The notes: generated by a model not told the origin, from the letters alone. A stretch of 64,000 nt of DNA from Pagrus major (GCF_040436345.1 NC_133221.1:29636508-29700507); one strand, 5' to 3'. Counted from the first letter of the stretch, positions 43,064 to 55,551 are shown. Translations and numbers: made by a program.

Positions 43064-43258
43064 GTTTTTTGGGGGGTTGTTTTTTTACATTTTAAAACAA
43101 GTCCCCATCTACTTCAGTGAATGCTGCTTTGCTGTGAAGCTCCAGAAATGCTTTGTGGACTACAAAACTTCACCCGACTTTCCATCGACATCACGGTTAG
43201 TAAATAATGACTGAGTTTGCCTTTTTTGGATGAACTTTTCATTTAAGTTACTTTCCAT
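43064..43258 (+). mobile_element. Fold-back family 2, right-half fragment
   Basis: It contains TGTGAAGCTCCAGAAATGCT and TTCACCCGACTTTCCATCG, matching the right half of the element at 52491-53092, without a left half. Confidence 0.55.
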
Positions 43259-43439
43259 CACTTTGAGTGAGCAGTGTAAGGAATGAATCCAATGATGAGA
43301 CTCTTCGTTTTAATGATGTCTCTGTACGCTGCTTTGCATTTGATCAAATGTTGCCTTGGCACTACAGAAGCAGGCAGATAATCAGTTGAGCGCTTACTCC
43401 AAAAAATGAATGGTTAGACAGAGATACAAGCAGGACTTT

Positions 43440-43445
43440 TTTATT
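43440..43445 (-). terminator. cox4i2 poly(A) signal
   Basis: AATAAA on the minus strand lies about 250 nt beyond the cox4i2 stop codon, giving a short 3' UTR. Confidence 0.55.
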
Positions 43446-43694
43446 ATATGTTTACAACAGGACGGATACAGTTGTCACCATGACAGCAGGCTGCAGTGGT
43501 TGAAGCGGAGAGAGCCGCAGGTGGCACAGATTTAACTGGCCCTAGATATATTCACAATGGACATGCTCCATCTTTATAGTGGTTTTGACAGCTGCAATGC
43601 AACATTCAAAATGACATGGACTTCAACAGCAGCTTCATGGAGGCGTCTCTGAGGTGATGGGTCCAGGCTCTGTGCCACCTCAGCCACACGCTCT

Positions 43695-46600
43695 TTACTT
43701 CCACTGGCCCTTCTCATAGTCCCACTTGGCTGAGAAGCCCTCGATAGGGTTGATCCTCATGTCCAACATCCTCTGTAGCTGCTTGGCCTTCCACTCTTCG
43801 TCGAAGGTCCTGGGGCGTTCAGGGTAGACTGGAGCAAAGGAGGAATAGAGACATTGTAAAGCACGTCAATCAACTCGAGTCAGTATATTCAAAAACATGC
43901 CTACTGACACAAAAAAAACGTGTGATTGAAGTTTTATTCTGGTCATAAACCTTTCACACAGCAGACATTTTGACCTGTCAAACACTGGTGTAACTCATAA
44001 CATTACTAAAGCCTGAAGTCCATTAAGATTATGCATGCTGGCTGCTCGGTTTCTGGTGAACGGGGATACTTAAAAGGAACAGAGCCACTGTTAACGTTGT
44101 TAGTTACAGCTCTGCCTTTTCTGCCATAAGTCAAACTGTGTGCTGTGAAAAAGGTCTGAGGCCAGTAAGAGACAGTGGCACCAGGTGTGTGATGTGGAGG
44201 CAATAAAGCTCTTCTGTTCCCGGCCACTTGCACTGTCCTCGTCAAATTTTAAAGAGATGGGTTTGTCCTTTCAGAGATTTACCGTAGATGCTCTGCCACC
44301 AGACAATCAGGCCAGTCAAGCCTAAAAGGATGAAGATACCCCCCATAACAGTCTTCCACTCATCTGATGACTGCTTCATCTCTGCGTAGGTCTGACAGAA
44401 CATCAGCCGGTACACTGCAGGAGGGATGGCAGAGATAGAGGTCAGGAAGACAAATGAGGAAAGTGTACTGTTAATGCAATGTGGATATTTTTCTCCTTTC
44501 TCTTGTTCTGTGTTATGTCACTATGGTTGATATAAGTTGGACTATAGAGTTATGGAGATTAAATTTTAATCAGAAGAGAAAGACTGACTTGATTTTTTTC
44601 TGCCTCAACAAACTAAATAAACAAACTCTCTTTGTTTTCATGACTGAATTAACTGAATAAACAAACTGACCTTAAAGGACAACACCATTTATATTGTTTT
44701 ACTTTGTTTATATGTGGCGGACCCTGCCACCTTTCTAGCTTCAAACAGTGTTCTGGGACCTTATTGTCCTCTGAGAACAGCTTGTTTATTCACTTATGGA
44801 AAAAATAAATGTTTCTAAATGTGTATTATTACCTCATTAATATTCTGAGTTTGAATTTCTTCTCCAAAATACATAGTGCCCCTTTAAATATTAATTTTAA
44901 AAATATGGAGTAAAACAGAAGGTAATCCCATTCAAGAGCTACAGTTCAGTTGATTCACCCTGTTGGTCCAGAAGTAATTGGTGTCACCCACGCAGGAAGT
45001 GGCGAGCTGAAAATTAAACTTTGGAATGAGGTCAAAACTAACTGTTTATTTGAAGTGGTTTGGTTTTCAGTAAAAGCATCCACCGAACATGTGGGTGCAG
45101 CTCATGAAAGTTCTCAGATTTAAAATTCTTACATCTTGCTGAAAAAACATCCAAAGTGCAGCTTTGACTGAGTGACTGGGTATTTCTGCTGTAACCAAAG
45201 TGTTGATTACCACAAACCCATGCTGTGCTACTTCATTTTATTGTTATTTTACCATTTTTTTAATTGATGCACAAAACAGTAACAGAATATCTGCATGGTG
45301 TCCTAGGTTTGATTACTTTGCATAATTTTCAATCAAGTGGGATAGTGTGGGGGGATTGTTAATGCAACACCTGGGGGGAACCAACCCAAAGCGTCCAATC
45401 AACTATCAATCAAGAATCACTTTTTGCACCTTTAATGTTAAAAACTTTGTTCTTTCTTTTCTGCAGAGTGTAAAGCGCACACAAAAAAAAATAAAATAGT
45501 TGTGCATTTTGACCTTTTGAACTCTTGCCTCATCTCTTGGTCTCAAACACTTCAGCCAACCCACTAACCATCAGGTTTGGAAACTAAAGTCACCACCATA
45601 GTGTCATCTCAGTCAGGTGGTATAAACTCAAGATAAAGATTATTTTTGAGATTGCACACTGTATGATGGCGTTACGGTCAAGGGGAGAAGTATTCAGATC
45701 CTTTTGTTGCCTTTACTTACTTCCAAGTCTATGGAAGCCCCAAAATCCTAGATTGATTTGAGAAGGTGTTATTTACACCCTTGACTTGTGGTTGAGCTTC
45801 AGACGGTGTGTGTGCTAATGCTTTTATCTTAGCAGCTAAAGTAAAAAGGGTGAAATGTGTTTAAAAAGGGCGTAAATAAACATCTTTTCAAATCAATTTG
45901 GGATCACTGGGCTTCTGGAGACTTGGATTAAACCAGACGAGTTGTATGGAGCCATTTTATGTTTTATTTTTGGTTGTCTTATAACACTTTAAAACAAGTC
46001 CCCATCTACTTCAGCTGTTTAGAACAGAAATTTGGGACAGAAATGTTTTGTCGACAATGAATCTTCACCTGACGATCGATTGGAATGAGAAGAAAATAAG
46101 TAAAAGTGCAGCAATATGATCAGCAAAATGTACTTTTAGTAGTAAAAGTATTAGTACCCACTCTGCAGACTTAATGGCCTAATGAATTATATTATTAGAT
46201 ACAATACTGGATTAGGCCTATTGTTACTGATGCAGTTACATGTAGTGTTTGAGCTAGTTGATAGTCTTTGCTATTTTTCTTATTTCATATGCTCATTGTA
46301 GGATTTTAAAATCTTAATCTGTAAAGTAACAGTAACTATGACTTTCAGATACAGTAAATGTATATGTAAAAGTACAGTAAGTACTCCACTACTCTGAATT
46401 GGAGTGGAGGTAAAACGCAGCATAAAATTTAAATATTGAAATACAAGTAGGCCTACCTCAGAGTTATATTTACTGTATTTATACCACTGGTTTCCCTGCG
46501 CTTTTCAATAGATCCTGGTCTTGGATTTATACTAAGTGTTTTTAAACTTGTTGTGTGTGTTTTTGTCTGTACTGTGTGTTGTCTCAGCCTGTGTGTGAAC

Positions 46601-48173
46601 AAGAACCTACAGGCAACCTTCTCCTCTTTGCTCAGCTGGCTCCACGGTCCTTTCTCCTTCTGTTTCAGGCCCTTGTCAGCAGCGTCCAGGACATCTTTGT
46701 AGGCTCTGTCAGGCAGAGGTGTGTCCTGACGGTCACTGTACAGTGGCTTAGACATGTCCACCGTACCTGCCACCTCTGCATGGACAGAGACAGGAAGGGT
46801 CAGTGTACATTAAAGATTTAAAAAACACCACCCTGCTGTAGAATATGGTCACTTATTGTCTCTAATGTGTCCCACACTTGATTAAGCACAACTGTTTATA
46901 TGGCTATCTGGTCATGAGATGGTACAACAGCGCCATCTGCTGGACTGAGGCCTGTTCTGCTACATGGGCCTTCTGAATAGTGGAGAAAGGTTCATTCACT
47001 TAAAACAGGGAGAATTACTTTATTAGCTCAAACTTCTGTTATCGTACTTTGCTGTGCTCTCCAGATTTGTCCCAATTTCAGCAAATTAACGTCCACATTA
47101 ACAAGCTCCAGGTAAGCTTTTTGTAAAATATGTAACGCCACAGGTGTTACACCAAATTCTGATACCCTGTAGAAGGACTGGAAGAAGCTCGAGGACTAAA
47201 CAAGTGAGGGCTAATCACCGTGAGCTCGCGCTAACAGCAGCCATTTCCGGGGACATGTGAAATTGGCAAACTTGTTTATTTCTACTGTTGTTTTCAGCCA
47301 TAACTGTAAGGTTTAAAGATATAGTCCATAGTTAAACACAGGGGTCTGACCTCTGACGTTTTGTTATCTCATTTACTGAGTTGCTTTGCTAGCGTCCTTG
47401 ATATTTAACCGACATCTCAGACTAACTGCTAGTTTTGGGTAAACTCGAGCTGTCATTTTCTTCAGTCTGTGGCCCAGCAGGAAATTAGGTCTCCAAACTA
47501 ACGTAAGTCAAAGTGTTGTTATAACTGAGATATTAAAGCATCAAAGATGCATTTTAAACAGATGAGATGTATACACTTTGAAAATACCACCAATAATAAT
47601 GCTATTTAAATTATACGTAAGCTTCTACACGACGGACAGAAGTTATTGTGTGCAAACAACCATTAGCTTGGAACTATAATGGTCGACTAGATGTTCAGTA
47701 GTGTAGGTCTAGTGCTTTACAGTCACAGACCACACTACAGTTCATTTATGATGCTCTGTATCCATTGGGTATTCTTTTTTTTATAACAGCAGCTATAACA
47801 AAAAAAAATACTTGAAATACTATGAAAAATGTAAGCAGTAGCACTATTGCTAAAATTCCTAATTTGGACACTGAATTTGGTGGAACACCTTTGCCAGCAA
47901 TTAGCTAGCCAAGTTTGACCTCATGGAGACATTTAAAAAACCGCCCCTCATTCTCTCACAGTTTATCCAGAAAACTGTCCATCCGACACGTCACGACCAT
48001 ATGTGCTATTGTTTTACTTCAGAGTTGGTAAGTTCAGCAGCAGATATGAAAAAACACAATGGTGTCGGTGTACCGTGGCCGTGGCTTGCCATCCCCGCGC
48101 TGCTGGTGGTCAAGGGCACGGCGGCGCGCCGGGCCAGGAGGCTTCCCACGCGCCCTGCAGTCAAGCGGAGCAT
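43695..48173 (-). CDS. cox4i2: Cytochrome c oxidase subunit 4, isoform 2 type, complete coding sequence in four exons
   Basis: Exons on the minus strand are 48173-48074, 46775-46611, 44414-44283 and 43828-43695 (stop TAA), total 531 nt and 176 residues; all junctions are GT-AG and in frame. The product is the nuclear-encoded inner-membrane subunit of complex IV that modulates activity in response to ATP and oxygen. It begins with a basic mitochondrial presequence ([16 protein letters not shown], about 1-27) and continues MASHGHE; a matrix-side segment has [17 protein letters not shown] and [16 protein letters not shown]. One membrane helix lies at about 111-128 ([18 protein letters not shown]). 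The C-terminus [20 protein letters not shown]...WDYEKGQWK is typical of the family. The ATG directly follows an acceptor-like CACCTGTTTACAG, so a noncoding 5' exon probably lies upstream. Isoform 2 rather than 1 is inferred mainly from its tail-to-tail position beside bcl2l1. Confidence 0.92.
44566..44887 (-). mobile_element. TTAA-flanked MITE, family A, copy 3 (inverted)
   Basis: Read on the minus strand it starts at 44887 with TTAA|AGGGGCACTATGTATTTTG and continues through the same interior as copies 1 and 2 (..GTCAGTTTGTTTATTCAG..). The far end at about 44566 lacks a clear TTAA. Confidence 0.7.
45713..46090 (+). mobile_element. Fold-back family 2, copy without clean ends
   Basis: It contains CTATGGAAGCCCCAAAATCC, GGAGACTTGGATTAAACCAG and CAAGTCCCCATCTACTTCAG, in the same order as the element at 52491-53092, but the outer ends are lost. 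Confidence 0.6.
46776..48073 (-). other. cox4i2 intron 1
   Basis: This 1.3-kb intron has donor GTACAC and acceptor CCATGCAG. No repeat or gene is recognised inside it. Confidence 0.7.
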
Positions 48174-48287
48174 CTGTAAACAGGTGAGCAGTGACAGTTT
48201 ATTACATATATCAACAGCACAGGCATTCCTTTGAAAAAATGGATATAAGCTCATGATCAGCTAATTACCAGCAGTTATCATCTTAGT

Positions 48288-48639
48288 TTAAAGCACCATT
48301 ATGTAAGAAGTTGGCATTTTGTGAGATTTGGTGCCCCCCACAATTTCTGAGTGCAACACCACTGTACAAATCCCAGGTCTGTGAAAATGAATCAGACGTA
48401 ATGTAGGTGGTAACTACAAACATACTCATCACGTCATAACAATGTTATGTCCTGAAAACGTATCTAGAAGTAAACATGTATGTAACACTGTGATCCTACC
48501 CTCTCACTGAAGTTACATAGTGCAGAAACAAGTGATAGAGACAGAAACACCATTCACCCTGTTACAAGAAACACTGTACCATCGACATGATTTTGAAGCT
48601 GTTATGTTAAGGTAAAAAAGTTACATAATGTTGCTTTAA
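48288..48639. mobile_element. TTAA-flanked MITE, family B
   Basis: TTAA flanks are at 48288-48291 and 48636-48639. Terminal inverted repeats are AGCACCATTATGTAA at the left and AGCAACATTATGTAA on the reverse strand at the right. It is 352 bp long, noncoding, and has a partial relative at 41553-41640. Confidence 0.75.
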
Positions 48640-48883
48640 TAAACAAGTTAGGTAATGCTTCTGGACAAAAAATAAGTACCCTACATACAGTTGACTTATT
48701 TTGATTATCTAAGATGGATGGAAGAAAATAACTAAGGCTACATACAGTCAAGTGCTTCAGTCGCCTATTTAGGAGTAATAAAAGAGAGGTGACCTACTTT
48801 TAAATGAGTTTGACTGAATTAGGTGTTGAGAATTTCCCAAAAGCTTGTACAATCTCCCATGTAAAACAGTAGGGGGCCTGTGT

Positions 48884-49404
48884 TTAAAGGGTAACTCCCC
48901 CAAGTTTACACAATGAAGTGTGTTTACATGTCTTGGAGAGCAGTACTGCATATGTTAAAACAGTATTATAAAGCTTTTTGTGTCTGTAGAGGAAGCTGCA
49001 TGTGATCTCATCCATTGCCTCCAGTGATGTCACTCAGTGGCTAAGTTGCATTTTGGGTAATGAAGGCACCAGGTTTTGAAAAGGAAGAAGAACACATGGA
49101 ATAAATAAGTGATTACTCTGGTTCTGCTGTATTGATTTTGATCATTTTTTTTAAAGCAGTCCATAATGAGTTCATCAGTGTTATAGGATTGCAATGCTAG
49201 ACCAGTGGACTAGTTTTTCAAAACCTTGCACTTGCATTACCCATAGTGCATCTTAATTACTGAGTGACATCACTGGAGGATATTTATCAGATTAAATACA
49301 GTTTCATCTGGAGACACAAAAGGTTTTTTTTCCACATATGCAGTAGTAATACTCCCCAAGACCTAAGTAAAGTAAAGAGTAAAGTTGGTGGAGTTACCCT
49401 TTAA
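48884..49404. mobile_element. TTAA-flanked fold-back element, family 1
   Basis: Both ends read TTAAAGGGTAACTCC inward. The inverted similarity continues through most of each half: GCATATG, TTTTGTGTCT, CCTCCAGTGATGTCACTCAG, GGGTAATG and AGGTTTTGAAAA all occur in both arms. The element is 521 bp with a central unpaired part of about 100 bp. It is noncoding. Confidence 0.8.
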
Positions 49405-50252
49405 GGGCTCAATCGTGATGATCATTCCAACTGAAGGTAGTAGTGCTGATTTCACATTTATTCATGGCTTTAGTTTTGTGCCTATAGTTCATTTAAGTAT
49501 ATTCACTTCTCTTTCACTATTTCTTTGACTAGTTATTTCTGTTTACATGAACAAACGTAAATGCAAAGACCACATGTGGTATTATGTAGTTACGCAGTAA
49601 ATCGTATTGTAAACAGGACAAAAGCACTGGAATACACCACAAGTTGTATTTATGACACACAGAGGAGTACTTTAAAGGTAGCAGTATGTTCAACCAACAG
49701 TTAAGGCAAGAGAGATGGCAGTAAGGTTATTTTTGATTATTTCACACACACAAACACTCACACTCTCCATTTACACGTGATGACTCTTCTCTTAATATCT
49801 GTTGCCCATTATGTTTCATGTTGCCACAGTTTGAATATTAAATTGGCCATTTGTTCTATTTTAAAAGCAAACAGTGTGTCTGTGTGTGTTTGTCTGTGTG
49901 TCTGTGTCTGTGTCTGTGTGTATCTGTGTTGTGAACTTGTTGTGAACCAGAAAATCTAATTAAGTGCTTTATAATGGCGGTCTGGATGAAAGCCAAATCC
50001 CTTTTTTGCCAGTCTGGACACCTCATTAGATTTTACTGTTAGATATACTGCAGTGGTACCTGAAAACAGCAGCCACTGAAAGACAATTCAAGATTGTGAT
50101 TGTTTACAGTTCAGATATGATCTTTCAGTTCTTCCAAAAAAATGTTATACACAAGTCAATGCAGCACCATTATGGATGCTCAAATGAAAAGGCGTTACGT
50201 CACACTTATTTACCAGTCATATGTCTATTGATATTGGCAATATACCGTATAA

Positions 50253-50673
50253 ATAAAGGATAAGTTCACAAAGATAAAAAATTTAAATTAATTTTCGTAG
50301 TCCAGAAAACATTTCTGGAGTCAAACAGTTTTGCAGAATTCTCCTAAACAACTGAAATAGATAGAGACTTGTTTATAAACAATAAACTTGTTTATTAACA
50401 TAAAAAAACAATTGAAAAAAAACCTAAAATGGCTCCATACAGCTTGCCTGATGTAATCCAAGACTTTGAAAGCCCTGAGATCCCAAATTAATATGAATTG
50501 ATGTTATGTTCACCCTTTTTGAAGCCAGAACCTTCACTGTAGCTGCTGAGTTAAAAGCGGGTGCATGACCTTGACCGTGCACTGAGGGTGGACTGAGGGT
50601 GCACTGGACTACAAAACATCACCTGACTTTCCATATAACTGAATTTTCATTTTGGGGTGAACTGTTCCTTTTA
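50253..50673 (+). mobile_element. Fold-back family 2, copy with internal deletion
   Basis: The left end AGGATAAGTTCAC and the right end GGGGTGAACTGTTCCT are inverted relatives. The interior shares AATGGCTCCATACAGC and CATTTCTGGAG with the element at 52491-53092. Confidence 0.65.
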
Positions 50674-51723
50674 GCACATTGAGATATTAAAGTAAAATTG
50701 TGTCCTTGGTCAGTGATATGCAAAATGTCATATTATGGCATACAACAGTACATTTTCAGTTTGTAGAGAGTTCTTCATGTTCACAGTCAGTGATCTAAGT
50801 TTCTATGTAAAGAGGAATAATGTTTAACAGTATCTCTAATGTTGCTTTTGTGTTTGTCTTTTCACCTGTCGTTCTGTGGCTTATCCCACGTACACACTCT
50901 CTCTCTCACTCTCACACTCTCCCACACACACACACACACACACAGCAAATTAAAATGGCAGAGAAATTGGCGGATAGTCAATTCAAAAGTCCGAGCTGAC
51001 CTTCTGAGAGGGACAGGAGTAAACAGAAACATTTCACCTTTTTTTCTAACACCTTTTTAAAGACAAAGTAATGAATCACTTAAATCACTTAAAGCCATAC
51101 AGTTACTGCTCTGAATTCTGTTTTTGTTACGTTAGAGAAGGTACTAGAAGGAGCAACGACTGCCTTCAACAAGGAGGCTCAGTCAGCCTTGCTGTTGCAT
51201 ACTTTTTTAAGCATTTTGAAGAAAAGCCAAGTACTTTACTCTCTGCAGGATCAAAATTGCATGTGATTGCACTCAGCAATCGTTTTTATTCCAAGCATTA
51301 GATCATGGTTTTATTCTGGTATAAATATAGCACCATTAGGTCTGACTTACTTTCAGTCTGTCTCCAGAGCATTTTCAGTTTCCTATACAAATACAGCTGC
51401 AGCTCTAGAAAATCTCTCAGCTCGATCTGTGACATAGTTTACAGTCTTTTCTGCACGTCCGCCACTCTCCCTAACCGTGTAGGGTTAGAGGAGGGGTGAG
51501 TCTGTCCCTCTGTCATCCCCTCTCTGCTGCTTGCCAAACACAATTATAGTCTGTTCATTTGATTTGGCAGAGACAGATACTCACGGTTGTTGTAAGAGAG
51601 TAAAACTGCAGGACTAGAAGATGCAAGTCTTGAGTGAAAAGGGCTGTTTAGGGCCTTCTTCCTTTAGTTTCGTCTGCGCTCTTATCGCCACATAACACTA
51701 AGCAGGAACCAACTGGTGGGCGG

Positions 51724-52250
51724 GTGAGAGAGGCGGGATGTGAAGGAGAGAGAGAGAGAGAGAGAGACGTAGAGGGAGGGAGCTCTGAAAGGAGCCAAAC
51801 CAGCCCAAGTAAACAATCGATCAAAGCGTGTGATAAAGAGAGAGAAAGTCAGAAAGAGAAAGAGCTTAACTGCAGATCACAACGACCGCGCAGAAATACT
51901 TTCTCTCTTTTTTCTCTCCCATACATAGTTCTCCCTCTGCTCTCCAGGCACAGCAGAGAGTATGGGGTTGTTTTAGGTGGGGTTACATCAGGACACAGAA
52001 GGGACTATATTTCACGGTGGGCAGGAAATGGCGCATGTGTGTGAGAAAGTGGGACGGACATTTATGGAAATAAGAGCCAGTAAGACAGACACAGTGAGAG
52101 ATAGGTTGCAGGATTTTACCCTAACGCCTCCACAAGTGCAGGTTGGCACAAGGCCACCATTTTCTCAGAGTTGTCTGGCAGTGAGCCAGCAAAGACGGGA
52201 GGTGAAGTGGAGGACAGTCCCAGGGGTTGGATGAGGACAGACCTGTTCAT
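51724..52250 (+). other. Purine-rich noncoding stretch, GA microsatellite
   Basis: It contains a short (GA)n run near 51748-51770 and a purine-rich, relatively GC-rich sequence. The 106- and 85-residue open frames show no domain. A 5' exon of an unknown transcript is possible but unsupported. Confidence 0.3.
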
Positions 52251-52490
52251 AGAAACCCCACAATGCTGCTGTGTGAGCTTCCCACAACACAGCTTAGGGA
52301 GAATGTAACAGACCGAAAGTCTCTGATGTAACTTAATTCAGCAACTCTAACTAAACTTAGGAAACTCAAAAAAAGCTCAAACTTATGTTCTTTGAATTTT
52401 AATTCTATTGTTTTTGTGAGTTTAAAAGATATTAATAGATTTTTTTGCTGATTCTGTGAACTGATTCCACTTAAAAATATGTTTGTGGTA

Positions 52491-53092
52491 TTGAAGGACA
52501 AGTTCAACCAAAAATGAAAATGTGAGTCATTATCCGTCTTACCCCCATGCTGATGGAAAGACATTTCTGGAGCTTCACAGCAAAGAAGTGTTGCAGCATT
52601 CTCCTAAACAGCTGAAGAAGATGGGGACTCAAATCTGAAAAAATAAACTAAAATTGCTCCATACAGCTCATCCAAGTCTCTGGAAGCCCCAGTATCCCAA
52701 ATTGATTTGAAAAGTTGTTATTTACTCCCTAGGTGTATGTTTGAGCTCATGCAACCACTTCAGATGGGTTGCGTGATAATACTTGTAGCTTAACAGCTAG
52801 AGTAAAGATTTCCCTTTAAAAAGGGTGTAAATAGTGTCATATCAAAACAGTTTGGCATTTCAGAGTTTGCAGAGACTTGGATTACGCCAGACGAGCTGAT
52901 GGGAGCCATTTTATGTTTTTAATTTCAGTTGTCTCCAGCTACTTCAGTTGTTTAGGAGAAAGCTGTCACGCTGTTTAACTGTGAAGCTCCAGAAATGTTT
53001 TGTGGACTATGGAACTTCACCCGATTTTTCATCGGCATGGTGGTGAGTAGACAATGACTGAATTTGCATTTGTGGGTGAACTGTTCCTTTAA
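52491..53092. mobile_element. Fold-back element, family 2, most complete copy
   Basis: The 602-bp unit has imperfect inverted arms over nearly its whole length. The left half has AAGGACAAGTTC, CATTTCTGGAGCTTCACAG, CTCCTAAACAGCTGAAG and CCAAGTCTCTG; the reverse complement of the right half has the same blocks in the same order. The right boundary is TTAA at 53089-53092 and the left is TTGA. Relatives lie at 43064, 45713 and 50253. Confidence 0.75.
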
Positions 53093-54166
53093 GCTTCTAT
53101 TATTTGATAAGTAGAGGAGAATGTAGCAGTCAGTCAGGCGGCTTTGTGTCAGTGTTCAACTCTACTGTTGTGTTATATAACTCTAAGAATGCATGGTATA
53201 GCTCACTGTCTGAGTTCAAGGTCTGCATATTCACCTGCTGTCCCTCCACCAACACAGGACAAAGTACATTCACAGTAACAATGTCATGTGGCAGCAACGG
53301 GCAAGTGCTTATGAATGGTTATCCTCTTTATAATTCTTTATGTTCATTGAAGCAGATAAAGCTTGTGTCGCAGTTGTACTGTAGTGTTTCTTAAACTGTA
53401 CTCTATGGTGGTGCAAAGTAACAAAGAATACATTTATCAAACGATTCCTCCGTACACTAGGCACATGTACTTTTCTCTCCACTACATTTATCGAACAGGA
53501 AGTTAGTTAGTTACTTTGCATAATCAGATTTTACAAACAGAACTTGAACTCAGTTGCCAGTTTTTTTGGCACACCCGTTGACGGGCACACCTAGCTTTGT
53601 TCAATGCAGTCTAACAGCCTTGCAATAAAACCTGCCTTTATGAAGTTAATTAACTTACTGTTGGAACTGTTCAGGTGTATTCTCATAAATAAACAGAGCA
53701 TACATGCACACATCCAAAAAAACATCTGCTTTAGACCCATTGTTTATTTCTGTCATTTTTGGATAAGCAATATATAAATATACAGTATAATATTAAGTTA
53801 AAATATTTGTTCCTTTTTTCCTTTTTTTCATGTCTAAGCTTCTACGATCATAGTTTAGTTGTTGGATGATTCATGTGATAACATTTTACAGATGAATGTG
53901 TATTACATTTTACTGACTCATTTTATGTATTAGATGTTATATGTTCCTGTATAATATACTTCTCAATATTTTGTAGGTCAGCCATTCCAAACATAAGAAT
54001 GATGCATCTATCTGTAACTTTTTTTTATCAAAACACAATCAACACACAAAACTAAGATCTAAGTCATTTTTTGTACTTTCTTACTCTACTTTAAGTACTT
54101 ATTTTAATCACTACCTTTACTTCCAATAGAGTAGGCCTACTTGTTTTTCCAAAGTAACACTACTTA

Positions 54167-55551
54167 CACTACCAGTCAAAAGTTTTGACACACCTTCTCA
54201 TTCAATAGTTTTTCTTTATTTTTATTATTTTCTACACTGTAGATCAATACTGAAGACATCCACACTATGAAGGAACACATATGGAATTATGCAGTAAACA
54301 AAAAAGTGTTAAACAAACCAGAATATGTTTTATATTTTATATTCTTCAAAGTAGCCACCTTTTGCTTTGATGACAGCTTTGCACACATGAGGTAGACGCC
54401 TGGAATGGTTTCCCAACAGTCTTGAAGGAGTTCCCAGAGGTGCTGAGCACTTGTTGGCTGCTTTGCCTTCACTCTGCGGTCCAACTCATCCCAAACCATC
54501 TCAATTGGGTTTAGGTTGGGTGATTGTGGAGGCCAGGTCATCTGACGCAGCACTCCATCACTCTCCTTCTTGGTCAGATAGCCATTACAAAGCCTGGAGG
54601 TGTGTTTGGGGTCATTGTCCTGTTGGAAAAACAAATGATGGTCCCAGTAAGCGCAAACCAGATGGGATGGCATGTCGCTGCAGAATGCTGTGGTAGCCAT
54701 GCTGTTTAAGTGTACCTTGAATTTTGAATAAATCAAAAACAGTCTCATCAGCAAAGCACCCACACACCATCACTCCTCCTCCTCCATGCTTCACGTTGGG
54801 AACCACACGTAGAAACCATCCGTTCACCTTTTCTGCGTCACACAAAGTCACAGCGAGTGGAACCAAAAATGTCAAATTTGGAAAGTACAGATTTCGACTG
54901 GTCTAATGTCCATTCCTTGTGTTTCTTGGCCCAAACACTTCTCTTCTTCTTGTTGTTCTTCCTCAGTAGTGGCTTCTTTGCAGCAATTCGACCATGAAGG
55001 CCTGATTCACACAGTCCCCTCTGAACAGTTGATGTTGAGATGTGTCTGCTACTTGAACTCTGTGAAGCATTTATGGGGGCTCTAATCTGAGGTGCTGGTA
55101 ATTTTTGGTTTCTGAGTCTGGTAACTCTAATGAACTTATCCTCTGCAGCAGAGGTAGCTCTTGGTCTTCCTCTCCTGGGGTGGTACTCATGAGAGCCAGC
55201 TTCATCATAGCGTTTGATGGTTTTCGCAACTGCACTTGAAGATACATTCAAAGTTCTTGATATTTTCCGGATAATATGGATAAGAACAGTAGTCGAATAG
55301 CGCTATTCACTGTATTGAACTGTGTACCAACCCTAGCTCTGCTGTCATCAAAACAAAAGGTGGCTACTTTGAATAATATAAAATATAAATCATATTCTGA
55401 TTTGTTTAACACTTTTTTGTTTACTGCATAATTCCATATGTGTGCCTTCATAGTTTGGATGTCTTCAGTATTGATCTACAATGTAGAAAATATAAAAAAT
55501 AAAGAAAAACCATTGAATGAGAAGGTGTGTCCAAACTTTTGAATGGTAGTG
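54167..55551 (-). mobile_element. Tc1-like (Tc1/mariner) DNA transposon, full length but dead
   Basis: The 1385-bp element is flanked by TA at 54165-54166 and 55552-55553. Terminal inverted repeats begin CACTACCAGTCAAAAG and CACTACCATTCAAAAG and extend for about 210 bp (54167-54379, 55341-55551). The body encodes a minus-strand DDE transposase, now in pieces. Confidence 0.95.
54287..55251 (-). pseudogene. Tc1-like transposase pseudogene
   Basis: Three minus-strand frames carry successive parts: 55251-54838 (DNA-binding helix-turn-helix with SSSAVAKTIKRYDEAGSHE, then GRPRATSAAEDKFIRVTRLR), 54875-54612 (VKHGGGGVMVCGCFADETV..) and 54763-54287 (FFQQDNDPKHTSRLCNGYLT, then PPQSPNLNPIEMVWDELDRR). 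The second catalytic Asp and the final Glu are visible. The first is missing: the family motif VLWSDESKFEIFG reads VLSKFDIFG, consistent with an in-frame loss of four residues. At least two frameshifts separate the three pieces, and the normal N-terminal start is not recognisable. Confidence 0.92.

Larger units (their letters stand above)
44415..46610 (-). other. cox4i2 intron 2 with repeats
   Basis: This 2.2-kb intron contains MITE family A copy 3 (about 44566-44887) and a fold-back family 2 copy (about 45713-46090). The rest is AT-rich with nothing recognisable. Confidence 0.8.

Noticed and set aside
47923..48234. 103-residue plus-strand frame over cox4i2 exon 1
   Set aside because: It is the antisense shadow of the cox4i2 presequence exon, which is supported by family match and splice sites.
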